Source: Acidobacteriota bacterium (GTDB lineage: Bacteria > Acidobacteriota > Terriglobia > Terriglobales > Acidobacteriaceae). Taken from it: a stretch of 52,760 bases of DNA. A program made the position numbers and the translations under genes. The stretch lies in contig JAGWSG010000101.1 in assembly GCA_028876335.1 (NCBI GenBank), forward strand, positions 1 to 52,760, given 5' to 3'. Of the stretch, positions 45,101 to 51,725 are shown one piece after another; within the stretch, counting starts at the first letter, position 1; each line of letters starts with the position of its first letter. The notes beneath the pieces were generated by a model. It made no database searches, was not told where the DNA came from, and worked only from the letters and a program-made list of their open reading frames with translations.

Positions 45101-45219
45101 CACCCGTGGGCAACGTGACCGCTTCCACCTTCGGTCAGTCTCTCTCACTGGCAGGCGGACCCTTTTCAAGTGGATCTGCCTCACGCCGGATCTTTATGAA
45201 TGCCTCGTTTAGCTTCTAA
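42199..45219 (+). CDS. Oar-like TonB-dependent receptor with carboxypeptidase-regulatory domain
   Basis: A 1006-residue outer-membrane protein. After a signal peptide (VLLVSIAMTLAAHAQ) comes a carboxypeptidase-regulatory-like beta-sandwich (about 34-120: GILHGHIADQTGAVIPQAEI), then a plug (VVVSDDTPEV; IREIRINQNPFSAEYDRLGYGRIE) and a long beta-barrel ending in ASFSF with a terminal Phe. This Oar-like type is abundant in Acidobacteriota and imports large substrates or acts in adhesion. A Gly-rich tract (about 910-950) sits between late strands. The ATG at 42199 directly abuts GCGAGG; the TTG at 42205, 6 nt from it, may be the real start. No substrate clue is visible beyond the DUF5666 neighbour. 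Confidence 0.93.
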   Translation: MHLKLHCWIHTTVVLLVSIAMTLAAHAQTGNETGTGILHGHIADQTGAVIPQAEITITPVHGKAVAHVQADAAGEFEAKGLTPGDYIVDVTYAGFAPFTSKPISIAAGQSKRIDVEMAIEVTAQNVVVSDDTPEVSIEGGSNASSVVIKGDALNALSDDPDELSNELSALAGPSAGPNGGQIYIDGFTGGQLPPKSAIREIRINQNPFSAEYDRLGYGRIEILTKPGTDKLHGRVFIMGNTSGLNTGNPFAKNIPPYYRVMYNGSVSGSLSKKSSFSFSIFERNNQDQNVYVYTPAVLNSTTNQYELGTQTSGTLSNPHTMINLTPRVDVQLGANNTLTLRYQYFHNSEKGDISTQDLPTQSVNALTDEHTFQLSDSQIINDHIVNETRLEYRRGKSSQSPVSTDPTVQVSGDFTGGGAASQTFNSHSDHLELQNLTTMSVGTHAIKFGAWLRDNRDATSTFANQNGTIALLQNNYIAALNTLASGGNLNSIGTYNAQTCAQSQTNCTGISSLTIAAGRNNYAANIFDGALYFQDDWRVNPRLTFSYGLRWETQNHINDHNDWAPRVALAYALDGGGKSKKPAKTVLRAGYGFFYDRMEVGSLLSAQEQGLDSGRVTVTTTDPSCLNGTSFTNIDFSGCLPSTFTPDSTTTTVRIAQNYHAPVTEQLGASIERQVSKSVTATVTYLHSFGLHQQVTVDANPYEAQSGTTYYNSSTGPRLNPSLGIIRQYTSAAVFKQNQMILNVNARLSPRFSLFGFYSLSYANSNGAGGTASNAYNLDQDYGPASFVFRHMSFMMGNIQAPWGIRVNPFLILHSGRPYNITTGSDLTGDNFFNNRPALADASLCTSGNTGSVQQYYSTKFGCLNINPQPGDTLISANQGTSPSSLEVNLRLSRSFGIGPKVESGGANGEFHGGGRGHGGPGGGFGPGGFGGGGGGPRGMFGGGNTRKYSLDFSISAMNIVNKINLGTPVGNVTASTFGQSLSLAGGPFSSGSASRRIFMNASFSF

Positions 45220-45236
45220 CTGGGAATCCATAAATC

Positions 45237-45266
45237 AATGGGCTGCAGCAACTGCTCCAGCCCATT
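45237..45266. terminator. Hairpin terminator between TonB receptor and glycosyltransferase genes
   Basis: A 9-bp perfect stem (AATGGGCTG with CAGCCCATT) with a 12-nt loop lies between convergent genes. The plus side continues TACTTTGCG, a weak U-tract. It can serve either strand. Confidence 0.6.
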
Positions 45267-45279
45267 TACTTTGCGTCAG

Positions 45280-46422
45280 TTATCCGTGTACTGATTGCTT
45301 GACTTCCGGTAAGACCTGATCCGCAAGGAGACGGGCATATAACTGCTCCCAATCGTGCTCGCGCCTTTCCCAACCAAAACAAATGGAGACGCGCTCGCGT
45401 GCCGCCTTCCCCAGATCGTGCAAGCTGGATGCCTTCAGACGCATTGTTACAAGCATGGAATCAGCGAGAGCCGTGCTATCACCTGCCAGAACTATCGAGC
45501 CGCAATTTCCGAGGAGTTCGCGCACTCCCCCCACGTCCGTCGCGACGATAGGCTTTTCCATTGCCATCGCTTCGCCAACCACGAGCGGCATCCCCTCCCA
45601 GGCAGAGCTGAGGACGAAGCCGTCGGCCGCATCCAGCAAGTCGGCAACATCATTGCGCACACCAAAGAATATGCACCGTTCGCGCACGGCGGAAGACACC
45701 GATGACCTTTCAAAAAGGCCTTCAGGAGAAAGACCGCAGGGCAGTTCGCCGCAGATCCAAAGCCGCGCATACGGTTCCAAATCAAGGACCCTGGAAAAGG
45801 CGCGCAGAAGATTGGGATAGTCCTTGGCAGGCGCAATGCGTCCAATCGCGAGCCAGATGAAATCCTCTGAGTTGTGAAGTAGCCCCCGCATGAAAAGACG
45901 ACGCTCCGTGCTCGGCTTGAATTCTGTGAGATCAATGGCGTTGGTGAGAACACTGCACTTGTGTGCTGGCACCGCACGGAGTTTCACGAAACGCTCCGCG
46001 GCGGCCGTACTGACTGCGGTTGTATGCACCGCCAGAGTATCGGTAATTCGATAGAGCGCCATGCGCAAAGTGCCACCTTCGTAGACGTTGTGGATGGTGG
46101 AAACCACGCGCGGTGCGCCGCCCGCGAGACGAAGCATGCGTGCGGCCATGTTTGCAGGGAATGTGTGGCTATGCACAAGGTCCGGCTGGAATTCACGCAG
46201 AACGCGGCGCGCGCGGAGCAATCCGCCAAAAACAGAACCAGGTGACTTGCGTATGTGCAGGTAATGAACCGGGAGCCTCGTGAACCACTGATTCACTTGC
46301 GGCTCGCGAAGCACGAGAAGAGTAATCGCGTGTCCCCGCGCCGCCATGCGCTCAGCGAGTGCCAGTACTTGCTTCTCCGCTCCGCCAATGCCGAGCGAAG
46401 TAAGGATATAGGCGATCCTCAC
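45280..46422 (-). CDS. Family-4 glycosyltransferase
   Basis: A GT-B glycosyltransferase of 380 residues, cytoplasmic or membrane-associated. The N-terminal acceptor domain opens IAYILTSLGIGGAEKQVLAL and has the LVHSHTFPANMAAR section. The donor domain has IGRIAPAKDYPNLLRAF, FFGVRNDVADLLDAADGFVLSS and the EX7E motif in EGMPLVVGEAMAMEKP, followed by ATDVGGVREL. Such enzymes build surface polysaccharides or glycolipids from nucleotide sugars. The start is GTG at 46422 with GGGAGG upstream. No other polysaccharide gene is adjacent, so the product is unknown. Confidence 0.93.
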   Translation of the reverse strand: MRIAYILTSLGIGGAEKQVLALAERMAARGHAITLLVLREPQVNQWFTRLPVHYLHIRKSPGSVFGGLLRARRVLREFQPDLVHSHTFPANMAARMLRLAGGAPRVVSTIHNVYEGGTLRMALYRITDTLAVHTTAVSTAAAERFVKLRAVPAHKCSVLTNAIDLTEFKPSTERRLFMRGLLHNSEDFIWLAIGRIAPAKDYPNLLRAFSRVLDLEPYARLWICGELPCGLSPEGLFERSSVSSAVRERCIFFGVRNDVADLLDAADGFVLSSAWEGMPLVVGEAMAMEKPIVATDVGGVRELLGNCGSIVLAGDSTALADSMLVTMRLKASSLHDLGKAARERVSICFGWERREHDWEQLYARLLADQVLPEVKQSVHG

Positions 46423-46505
46423 AAGCGCCCTCCCATCTGGCTCGATTGAAAGAGAGCATATCCCAGTTGCAATTCAGTTGCAGTGGCGTACGACACTCCA
46501 GATAA

Positions 46506-46703
46506 AAGACAACAGAATCAGTGCATGCCTGGGTTGCACGCAATCTGGACAAACTGCAGAACAGCTCAGGCGGCGCAGATTGAAGTGAGCGTCTCTCCGG
46601 CAGATGCGACGGAAAATTAGCGCACATCAAAGATCCGGAGGGGAATCCGATTGAACTGTGGGAGCCGGCCTGCGCACTGTCTAGTCTTGCGTCTCCGGCT
46701 TAA
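46506..46703 (+). pseudogene. Decayed VOC/glyoxalase-family gene, C-terminal remnant
   Basis: Reading across two frames recovers the end of a VOC protein. Frame 1 (from 46512) gives VHAWVARNLDKL. The next frame gives AQAAQIEVSVSPADATEN. Frame 1 resumes with GKLAHIKDPEGNPIELWEPA and stops at 46701-46703. DPEGNPIELWEP is the hallmark C-terminus of VOC dioxygenase/glyoxalase proteins, and the three pieces align in order to one domain. So two compensating frameshifts, with stops between, have broken the gene; the N-terminal half is absent. The last 23 bp overlap the convergent DoxX gene. Its parent may have belonged beside the metal-related operon. Confidence 0.65.
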
Positions 46704-47151
46704 CCCAGCGCTTCAGCAGGGTGTCAACAGCAATCAGTCCTGGGCCGAGGATGAGGATTAATAGCGCGGCAAACCAATCGTTGTAAGCGCTTGCTCCTTG
46801 AAACTTGTCGGGGTCGCTGAAAACGCTGAAGAACGCGTCCTTTTCGGCCGCTAGAAAAGCCACTGTCATATTGATAAACAGAACCATGGCGGTTGCACGA
46901 GTCAAGATTCCAAGCGCCAGCGTTGTCCCGCCGATAAGTTCCACGAGCGAAACAAAAAGCGCTGTCTGCGCCGGCATGGGGAGTCCAAGTGTCGTGAAAT
47001 ACTCGGCTACTCGGCTGAGGTTGTGAAGTTTTCCCCATCCGTCGGTGGCAAGTTCGTAGCCCCAATACAGTCGAATCGCCAGCAACAGCGGGCTTTGCAG
47101 ACGGTTGAGAAGTGCGCACACGTGTGCGTAGAGTTTGGCAATTGATTGCAT
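46681..47151 (-). CDS. DoxX-family membrane protein of the bufferin operon
   Basis: A 156-residue inner-membrane protein with four hydrophobic helices. DoxX features: LLLAIRLYWGYELATDGWGKL, FVSLVELIGGTTLALGILTR, MVLFINMTVAFLAAEKD, and the ending WFAALLILILGPGLIAVDTLL. DoxX-type proteins are the usual fourth member (BufD-like) of bufferin operons, with no settled biochemical role. The ATG at 47151 follows the bufC stop by 5 bp, with AAGGA overlapping that stop as ribosome site. It is the last gene of the operon. Confidence 0.9.
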   Translation of the reverse strand: MQSIAKLYAHVCALLNRLQSPLLLAIRLYWGYELATDGWGKLHNLSRVAEYFTTLGLPMPAQTALFVSLVELIGGTTLALGILTRATAMVLFINMTVAFLAAEKDAFFSVFSDPDKFQGASAYNDWFAALLILILGPGLIAVDTLLKRWVKPETQD

Positions 47152-47156
47152 GGTTG

Positions 47157-48068
47157 TTAGTCCTTAATGATCGATTCGAGTGGCGGCGTGCAGATCCAAC
47201 CCAGCTCAGCCCAGTTGGCAAACCACTGCTGAACCTGTGCCGCGCGGCGTTCCGCAGGTATACGCGAACCGACAAAGCCTGTTGCCAGCGCATCTGCCAG
47301 CCCAATTCCCTGCCGGATGGCGGCCAGCGTGGAGAACTCTTCGCGTGAAATGCGCAGATAGTACACCGAGAAATCCACGCGGTGTGAGGCGAGCCAAGTC
47401 GGCTTCTTGCGCAGGTGCGGCAACGCGATGGGCGGCTCTTCATCCTCTTCGCTGGCCACCCCGGCTTCGCTGGTCTGCTTTTTATCCCTTTGGTGCAGGT
47501 TGAGCACAAGCTCGTCTGCCGGATAGCTGAGCGGAATGAGTTGCAGATGCGGCTGCAGCGCAAGTTTGGAACCGGCATCGAGCGTGGCAATCTGTTCTGC
47601 GGTGAGCGGCGTGTCCTCCGCCGAGTCAAATGTTTCCACAAACGCCCATTCAATGCGCGCGACATCCACTGCCAGAGCATGGCGCCTGCCTGCATACTTT
47701 GGGTTTGCCGCAAGCCATTGCGCCAGGTGAGAGCCGAGATTGCGCAAGGTGAACGAACGGTTCGGATGGGCGTCCAGATAGGCCACCGAAAGCGCATGAA
47801 ACTTTCTGCTGCCGACCACGGCGCGAAGACCAGGAAAATCCTCAGCAAGCGCGCTCAGCACGCGATACCAGTACTGGCGGTTGTAGATCTCAAGCCGCTC
47901 GAATGGAGTGAGATTCGAATTTGGCGCAATGAATGACGCTGCGACCTTGCGCATCGGCCGACCGTCGCGCGATTTCGCGCGCATGTTTTCTCCCGCAGTG
48001 AGCGGCTGCATTACGGCCGAGGCCATGGTGCGCTGCAGGTCGGCAAGGGACATGGAAGGGACTGTCAT
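47157..48068 (-). CDS. bufC: DUF2063 MNIO partner protein (BufC-like)
   Basis: 303 residues. The N-terminal domain matches DUF2063: SLADLQRTMASAVMQPL, LTPFERLEIYNRQYWYRVLSAL, then EDFPGLRAVVGSRKFHALSVAYL, and ARIEWAFVETFDS. These proteins pair with DUF692 enzymes (MbnC, HvfC, BufC) and help bind the precursor peptide. The C-terminal half is longer and less conserved, with a Glu-rich loop (EEDEEPP) and a helix-rich end. Its ATG overlaps the bufB stop as ATGA, so enzyme and partner are probably made in equal amounts. The symbol is by analogy. Confidence 0.9.
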   Translation of the reverse strand: MTVPSMSLADLQRTMASAVMQPLTAGENMRAKSRDGRPMRKVAASFIAPNSNLTPFERLEIYNRQYWYRVLSALAEDFPGLRAVVGSRKFHALSVAYLDAHPNRSFTLRNLGSHLAQWLAANPKYAGRRHALAVDVARIEWAFVETFDSAEDTPLTAEQIATLDAGSKLALQPHLQLIPLSYPADELVLNLHQRDKKQTSEAGVASEEDEEPPIALPHLRKKPTWLASHRVDFSVYYLRISREEFSTLAAIRQGIGLADALATGFVGSRIPAERRAAQVQQWFANWAELGWICTPPLESIIKD

Positions 48069-48940
48069 TGCGCAGCCTCCGCCGCGACTTTCTCGGCCGC
48101 CGACTCAGCGTACTTGTGGAGGAATTTGTTCGCCTTCTTTGCTTCGTTGTGTACTTCGTCAAAGCTGGGGATGTGGTCGTCCCACTCAAGTAGCGTGGGC
48201 GTGCGGCCACAGCGTTCAATGGCGCGATCGTAAAGCTGCCAGACCGGATCGATCACCGGATGGTCGTGCGTGTCGAGGATGTAGCGCTCGTAGCGCGAGT
48301 GACCGGCAATGTGAATCTGCGCCACACGCCCGGCGGGAATCGCGTTCACGTAGTCCATCGGGTTGAACTCGTGATTCACTGAGGAGACATAGATGTTGTT
48401 CACGTCGAGGAGAATGCCGCAGTCGGCGCGCTCCACAACTTCGTTCAGGAACTCCCACTCGGTCATTTGCGAGTCGGTGAACGCTGCGTAGGAACTCACG
48501 TTCTCAACGGCGACGGGAATTTCAAGAAAGTCCTGCACATTGCGTACCCGCTCGGCGGTGCGCTCCACAGCCTCCCACGTGTAGGGCAGCGGAAGAAGGT
48601 CATGCGTATACGTGCCGTCCACCGATCCCCAGCACAAATGATCGCTGAGCCACGGCGTGCCTGTGCGGCGAACAAGTTGCTTGAGCCGCTTCAGATGTTC
48701 CGGGTCGGGCTCCGTCACAGAGCCGAAATACATGGAGACGCCGTGCTGAACCACGCGGTACTGCTCGAGAATTCTGTCGAGGTTGGCCAATGCGCGGCCT
48801 CCATCGATCATGAAGTTCTCTGAGATGATTTCAAACCAGTCCACAACAGGTTTGCGCGAAAAAATGTCCTGGTAATGCGGTATGCGCAGACCAATACCGA
48901 CGCCATGGTTTGAAAACGCATTGAAGCGATTGGAAGACAT
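48065..48940 (-). CDS. bufB: DUF692 multinuclear non-haem iron oxidative enzyme (MNIO, BufB-like)
   Basis: A TIM-barrel enzyme of about 291 residues that modifies Cys of a peptide precursor; relatives MbnB, HvfB and BufB make Cys-derived metal-binding heterocycles. Likely iron ligands are present in order: WFEIISENFM (Glu), VQHGVSMY (His), LSDHLCW (Asp, His), VAVENVSSYAAF (Glu, Asn), LLDVNNIYVSSVNH (Asp, Asn, His), QIHIAGH, DTHDHPV (Asp, His) and LLEWDDHIPSF (Glu, Asp). ATG 48940 starts the conserved FSNHGVGIGLRIPHY region; a TTG at 48976 is possible. It follows the precursor gene by 131 bp and overlaps bufC by ATGA. Confidence 0.95.
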   Translation of the reverse strand: MSSNRFNAFSNHGVGIGLRIPHYQDIFSRKPVVDWFEIISENFMIDGGRALANLDRILEQYRVVQHGVSMYFGSVTEPDPEHLKRLKQLVRRTGTPWLSDHLCWGSVDGTYTHDLLPLPYTWEAVERTAERVRNVQDFLEIPVAVENVSSYAAFTDSQMTEWEFLNEVVERADCGILLDVNNIYVSSVNHEFNPMDYVNAIPAGRVAQIHIAGHSRYERYILDTHDHPVIDPVWQLYDRAIERCGRTPTLLEWDDHIPSFDEVHNEAKKANKFLHKYAESAAEKVAAEAAQ

Positions 48941-49022
48941 ATGAACAGGATCAGAGGGCGAAAAGTGCCTGACCAAAATCGAATTGATTTCAGTCCTGGC
49001 AATTTCTGTATGTGGAAAGCAT

Positions 49023-49055
49023 GGCGGCGCGAGTCGTTGGATCGCCAGCGCCGCC
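49023..49055 (-). promoter_or_regulatory. GC-rich hairpin between bufferin precursor and MNIO genes
   Basis: An 8-bp all-GC stem (GGCGGCGC with GCGCCGCC) and 17-nt loop lie just after the precursor stop. No U-tract follows, so it may be a partial terminator or 3' mRNA stabiliser that keeps precursor above enzyme. Confidence 0.45.
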
Positions 49056-49071
49056 TGTTCTGAGGGAGAAA

Positions 49072-49371
49072 CTAAGCGAACTTGGGCATGTGGCTGCCAT
49101 CGGTGGCGCAGCCGCCCTTACCTTTGCAGCTGTTCTTACCTTTGCAGCCGTTGTCGCTGGACTTGCAGCCGCCCTGACCCTTGCAATCGTTCTTTCCCTT
49201 GCAGGAATGCTTGGCCGGTTTGTCGCTGGAGTACTTCAATCCGGCATTCATGGCCTTCACGATCGGCCCGTTGGTTGAGTTGGCGGTGGTTGCGGCATGT
49301 GCGGCAACGGTTCCACCCATGAGTCCAGCAAGAGCAGCGGTGAGCAAAGCAGCATTCAGTTGGTTCTTCAT
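49072..49371 (-). CDS. bufA: Bufferin-type metallophore precursor (BufA2-like), secreted Cys-rich peptide
   Basis: A 99-residue precursor. Residues 1-26 are a signal peptide (AALLTAALAGLMGGTVAAHA), so the product is periplasmic. The mature chain has a short linker and a Lys/Gly/Cys-rich region with six Cys (57, 63, 69, 76, 82, 88) in two copies of C-K-G-K-N-x-C-K-G-x-G-G-C joined by KSSDNG. This matches the BufA2 type of periplasmic bufferin metallophore, whose Cys are converted by the adjacent MNIO to thiooxazole-like groups that bind copper (knowledge of the family). The ATG at 49371 has GAGGT 9 nt upstream. It is the first gene of the operon with bufB, bufC and DoxX. Which Cys are modified cannot be read. 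Confidence 0.88.
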   Translation of the reverse strand: MKNQLNAALLTAALAGLMGGTVAAHAATTANSTNGPIVKAMNAGLKYSSDKPAKHSCKGKNDCKGQGGCKSSDNGCKGKNSCKGKGGCATDGSHMPKFA

Positions 49372-49415
49372 AATAAATTGACCTCGCGTTGGGTTGGGGC
49401 GGTGTGGTCCGCGTC

Positions 49416-49421
49416 GGTTAC
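49416..49421 (-). promoter_or_regulatory. GTAACC box proximal to bufferin operon
   Basis: GTAACC on the minus strand, about 45 nt before the precursor start, resembles the -35 of ECF sigma promoters (Caulobacter sigma-F uses GTAACC). No matching CGAA is found at 16 nt, so the promoter is unproven. Confidence 0.3.
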
Positions 49422-49470
49422 GGGGAACACGGGACTGGAATTGCCGGTCGTCCCGCAGCTTTCATGGTTT

Positions 49471-49505
49471 GCACTCTATGAGTGCCGGCATGTGCGAAAG
49501 GTTAC
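49471..49505 (-). promoter_or_regulatory. GTAACC box and inverted repeat distal to bufferin operon
   Basis: On the minus strand TGTAACC (box at 49505-49500) is followed after 14 nt by the perfect inverted repeat GCACTC-TAT-GAGTGC (49485-49471). The repeat would cover the -10 region of an ECF-like promoter, as an operator might. It is shared with the divergent gene at 49655. Confidence 0.35.
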
Positions 49506-49654
49506 AGGGAAAAACTACAACTGACCATGAATTTCTCGATTTCCTGTTTCCTGTGTGACGAACGGTGCGTCAGACGTTTTGGATTGCACTTTTGGGACGA
49601 AATTAAGTGAAGTTTGTAAGCTGAAGTGGTCTGGCGAATCGGGGGAGGTAGGAA

Positions 49655-50152
49655 TTGGAGCAAAGAAGTTGGAGTTGGGTGGGCGGAGCCAGTCTACTGG
49701 TCGCCCTATTACAAAGCCTGTGTACTGCTGTGCTTGCTATCAGTGGCATCCGGGTAGCGATTGGTCTCTCCGCACTGGCTGCAGCCAGCGGCATTTATGC
49801 ACCGGCAACGGGATGGCATCAGGATGCGATCCGGATTCCAATGCTGATTGTGGCAACGCTGGGCTCGGTGGTGAATCTGGCGGTCCTGGGGTGGATCTGG
49901 CACCTCCGCTCGCGACCGGCGGCCCAATGGCGCCGAAAGGAATTGACCGCGAAGCAGAAGCGCTCTGAGCGGCTGCAGGTGGTCCTGGCAGTTATCACAC
50001 TCTTACTAGTAGGTTTAGAGACCTGGACCCATTCGCTCGTGCATCGAAAAGGGCCGCCTCCTACTGGCCAGAACGTAACACTCTCATTCCTCTATCGTCC
50101 TCCTTCATGGCACGGAAGCGTTATTCACGAAGTTACTCAAGTTAATCTATAA
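49655..50152 (+). CDS. Small membrane protein of unknown function
   Basis: A 165-residue protein starting at TTG 49655, with GGAGGT 5 nt upstream, a strong site. Four hydrophobic segments are seen: about 10-30 (ASLLVALLQSLCTAVLAISG), 33-47, 62-82 (MLIVATLGSVVNLAVLGWIW) and 108-122 (VVLAVITLLLVGLET). A basic cytoplasmic loop (RRKELTAKQKRSER) precedes the last segment, and the C-terminus is soluble with several Pro and His. I recognise no family. It is divergent from the bufferin operon and shares its upstream region, so a common signal is possible. Confidence 0.65.
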   Translation: MEQRSWSWVGGASLLVALLQSLCTAVLAISGIRVAIGLSALAAASGIYAPATGWHQDAIRIPMLIVATLGSVVNLAVLGWIWHLRSRPAAQWRRKELTAKQKRSERLQVVLAVITLLLVGLETWTHSLVHRKGPPPTGQNVTLSFLYRPPSWHGSVIHEVTQVNL

Positions 50153-50185
50153 GTACCAGTAGGCTTAGCAGTAAAGCCGCTGGTT

Positions 50186-51565
50186 ATGTCGTTTTGTGAG
50201 TGGGATTTACGGGAATCGCTGGAGAGGAACGAACTTGTTCCTTACTTCCAGCCACTGGTCGACCTGCGATCGGGCGATGTGTTTGGCTTTGAAGTGCTGG
50301 CCCGCATCGAACGGCCGGGACGAGATCTTATTCTTCCCGGAGAATTCATTGCGATTGCAGAACGCACCGGACTTATCGACGAAATAACTCGTCAGATATC
50401 TGTGAAAGCCATGCAGGTCCTAGCCGGAATTCCAACGCCGTACACGCTCTCCATCAACATTTCTCCGCATCAGTTACAAAGCGCGAACCTGATTGGAAAG
50501 ATTGAGCGCTTGACGCGGCAAACCGGGTTCTCGCCAGAACGTCTGCACATCGAGATTACAGAGGGCGCACTCATTGACAACATGGCGCAGGCGCGCGAGG
50601 TGTTTGCCGGCTTAAGAAAGCTGGGCTGCAAGCTGGCCATGGACGACTTCGGCACCGGATATTCCAGTCTGCACCACCTGCAAGGGCTTCCATTCAACAC
50701 GCTGAAAGTTGACCGCAGCTTTGTATCGTCCATGACGAGGGAAAGGGAAAGCCGCAAGATTGTGGCAGCCGTTCTCGGCCTGGGCCACAGCCTTGGCCTG
50801 GAAACGCTGGCTGAGGGTGTCGAAACCGACGAGCAGGCGGAGATGCTGGTGCAGATGGGTTGTGACCAAGGCCAGGGTTGGCTGTTCGGAAGGCCAATGC
50901 CCGCGCACAAGCTGCTTGAATTACAGTCTGGGACAAGTACCAAGGGATGGAGCGCAAAGCCGAAGGACTCTGAGACGCAGGCCGGACTGGATGGCATGCC
51001 GGCGGAGAGGCTGGCGCAACTACGAGCTATTTATGACGGCTCTCCCATCGGGCTTTGCTACCTTGACCGCAAACTGCGCTACGTAAGCATCAACAAATGT
51101 ATGGCGGAACTGGATGGGATGTCTATCACGGCGCATCTGGGCCGTACGCCTAAAGAAGTGGCACCGGATTATTTTGCCCACATGGAGCCGTATCTTCTTC
51201 GCGCGCTGAATGGTGAAGCTATCTCAAGAGTTGAAGTGAGGCAGCAAGCAGGAAGCGGACACGGCAAGACATCTACCATGCTCGTTTCGCTGCAGCCTGC
51301 CTTCGATGAAGCCGGTGAGACGGTGGGCGTGTCCATGACGGCTTTGGATGTATCTCCCTGGAATGGCGCCCTCACCACTAATTCCGGCTGCGCTTCCTGC
51401 ACATGCATGGCAAATCTCGGAGTGGAAGCGCCCCAGTCTCAGATCACCGCGCTCCTGGGTAAAATTCTGCAGCCGAAAGCTGAGTCCCATGCGGCCTCCC
51501 TGTCAAACAAAGTGGTAACGAAACCGCGGCATGCGCGCAAAGAGCGCATTGCTGTGACCCGCTGA
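50186..51565 (+). CDS. c-di-GMP phosphodiesterase-type EAL protein with C-terminal PAS domain
   Basis: 459 residues, cytoplasmic, no membrane segment. The EAL domain fills about 8-245 and has the key motifs: EVL at 36-38 (the EAL triad with Val), NISPHQL, IEITEGALI, DDFGTGYSSL (Asp153-Asp154), LKVDRSFV, AEGVET and QGWLFGRPMP. With the metal ligands and catalytic base area intact, hydrolysis of c-di-GMP to pGpG is likely. A PAS-like domain follows at about 275-395 (LRAIYDGSPIGLCYLDRKLRYVSINKCMAEL through SMTALDVS). The order EAL-PAS is the reverse of the usual one. A C-terminal tail contains CASCTC. It follows the small membrane gene by 33 bp. Confidence 0.93.
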   Translation: MSFCEWDLRESLERNELVPYFQPLVDLRSGDVFGFEVLARIERPGRDLILPGEFIAIAERTGLIDEITRQISVKAMQVLAGIPTPYTLSINISPHQLQSANLIGKIERLTRQTGFSPERLHIEITEGALIDNMAQAREVFAGLRKLGCKLAMDDFGTGYSSLHHLQGLPFNTLKVDRSFVSSMTRERESRKIVAAVLGLGHSLGLETLAEGVETDEQAEMLVQMGCDQGQGWLFGRPMPAHKLLELQSGTSTKGWSAKPKDSETQAGLDGMPAERLAQLRAIYDGSPIGLCYLDRKLRYVSINKCMAELDGMSITAHLGRTPKEVAPDYFAHMEPYLLRALNGEAISRVEVRQQAGSGHGKTSTMLVSLQPAFDEAGETVGVSMTALDVSPWNGALTTNSGCASCTCMANLGVEAPQSQITALLGKILQPKAESHAASLSNKVVTKPRHARKERIAVTR

Positions 51566-51725
51566 GAGCATTTCTAAATCCCTCTACATTCATCCCTGCT
51601 GTTCCGGTCCAATTTCCGCGAGAAATTAACGACCGTCCGTATACACTCCTGAGGTTCTCCCGCATCCTTTTGACACTTGAGCACTTCACCCGTCAGGCCG
51701 CATTCTGTTGTGGGTGAGGTGGATG

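Noticed and set aside
48065..49371. Methanobactin (mbn) operon
   Set aside because: The precursor has a signal peptide and repeated CKGKN-type Cys instead of a short leader with two Cys, and no mbnT, mbnP or mbnH-like genes are present.
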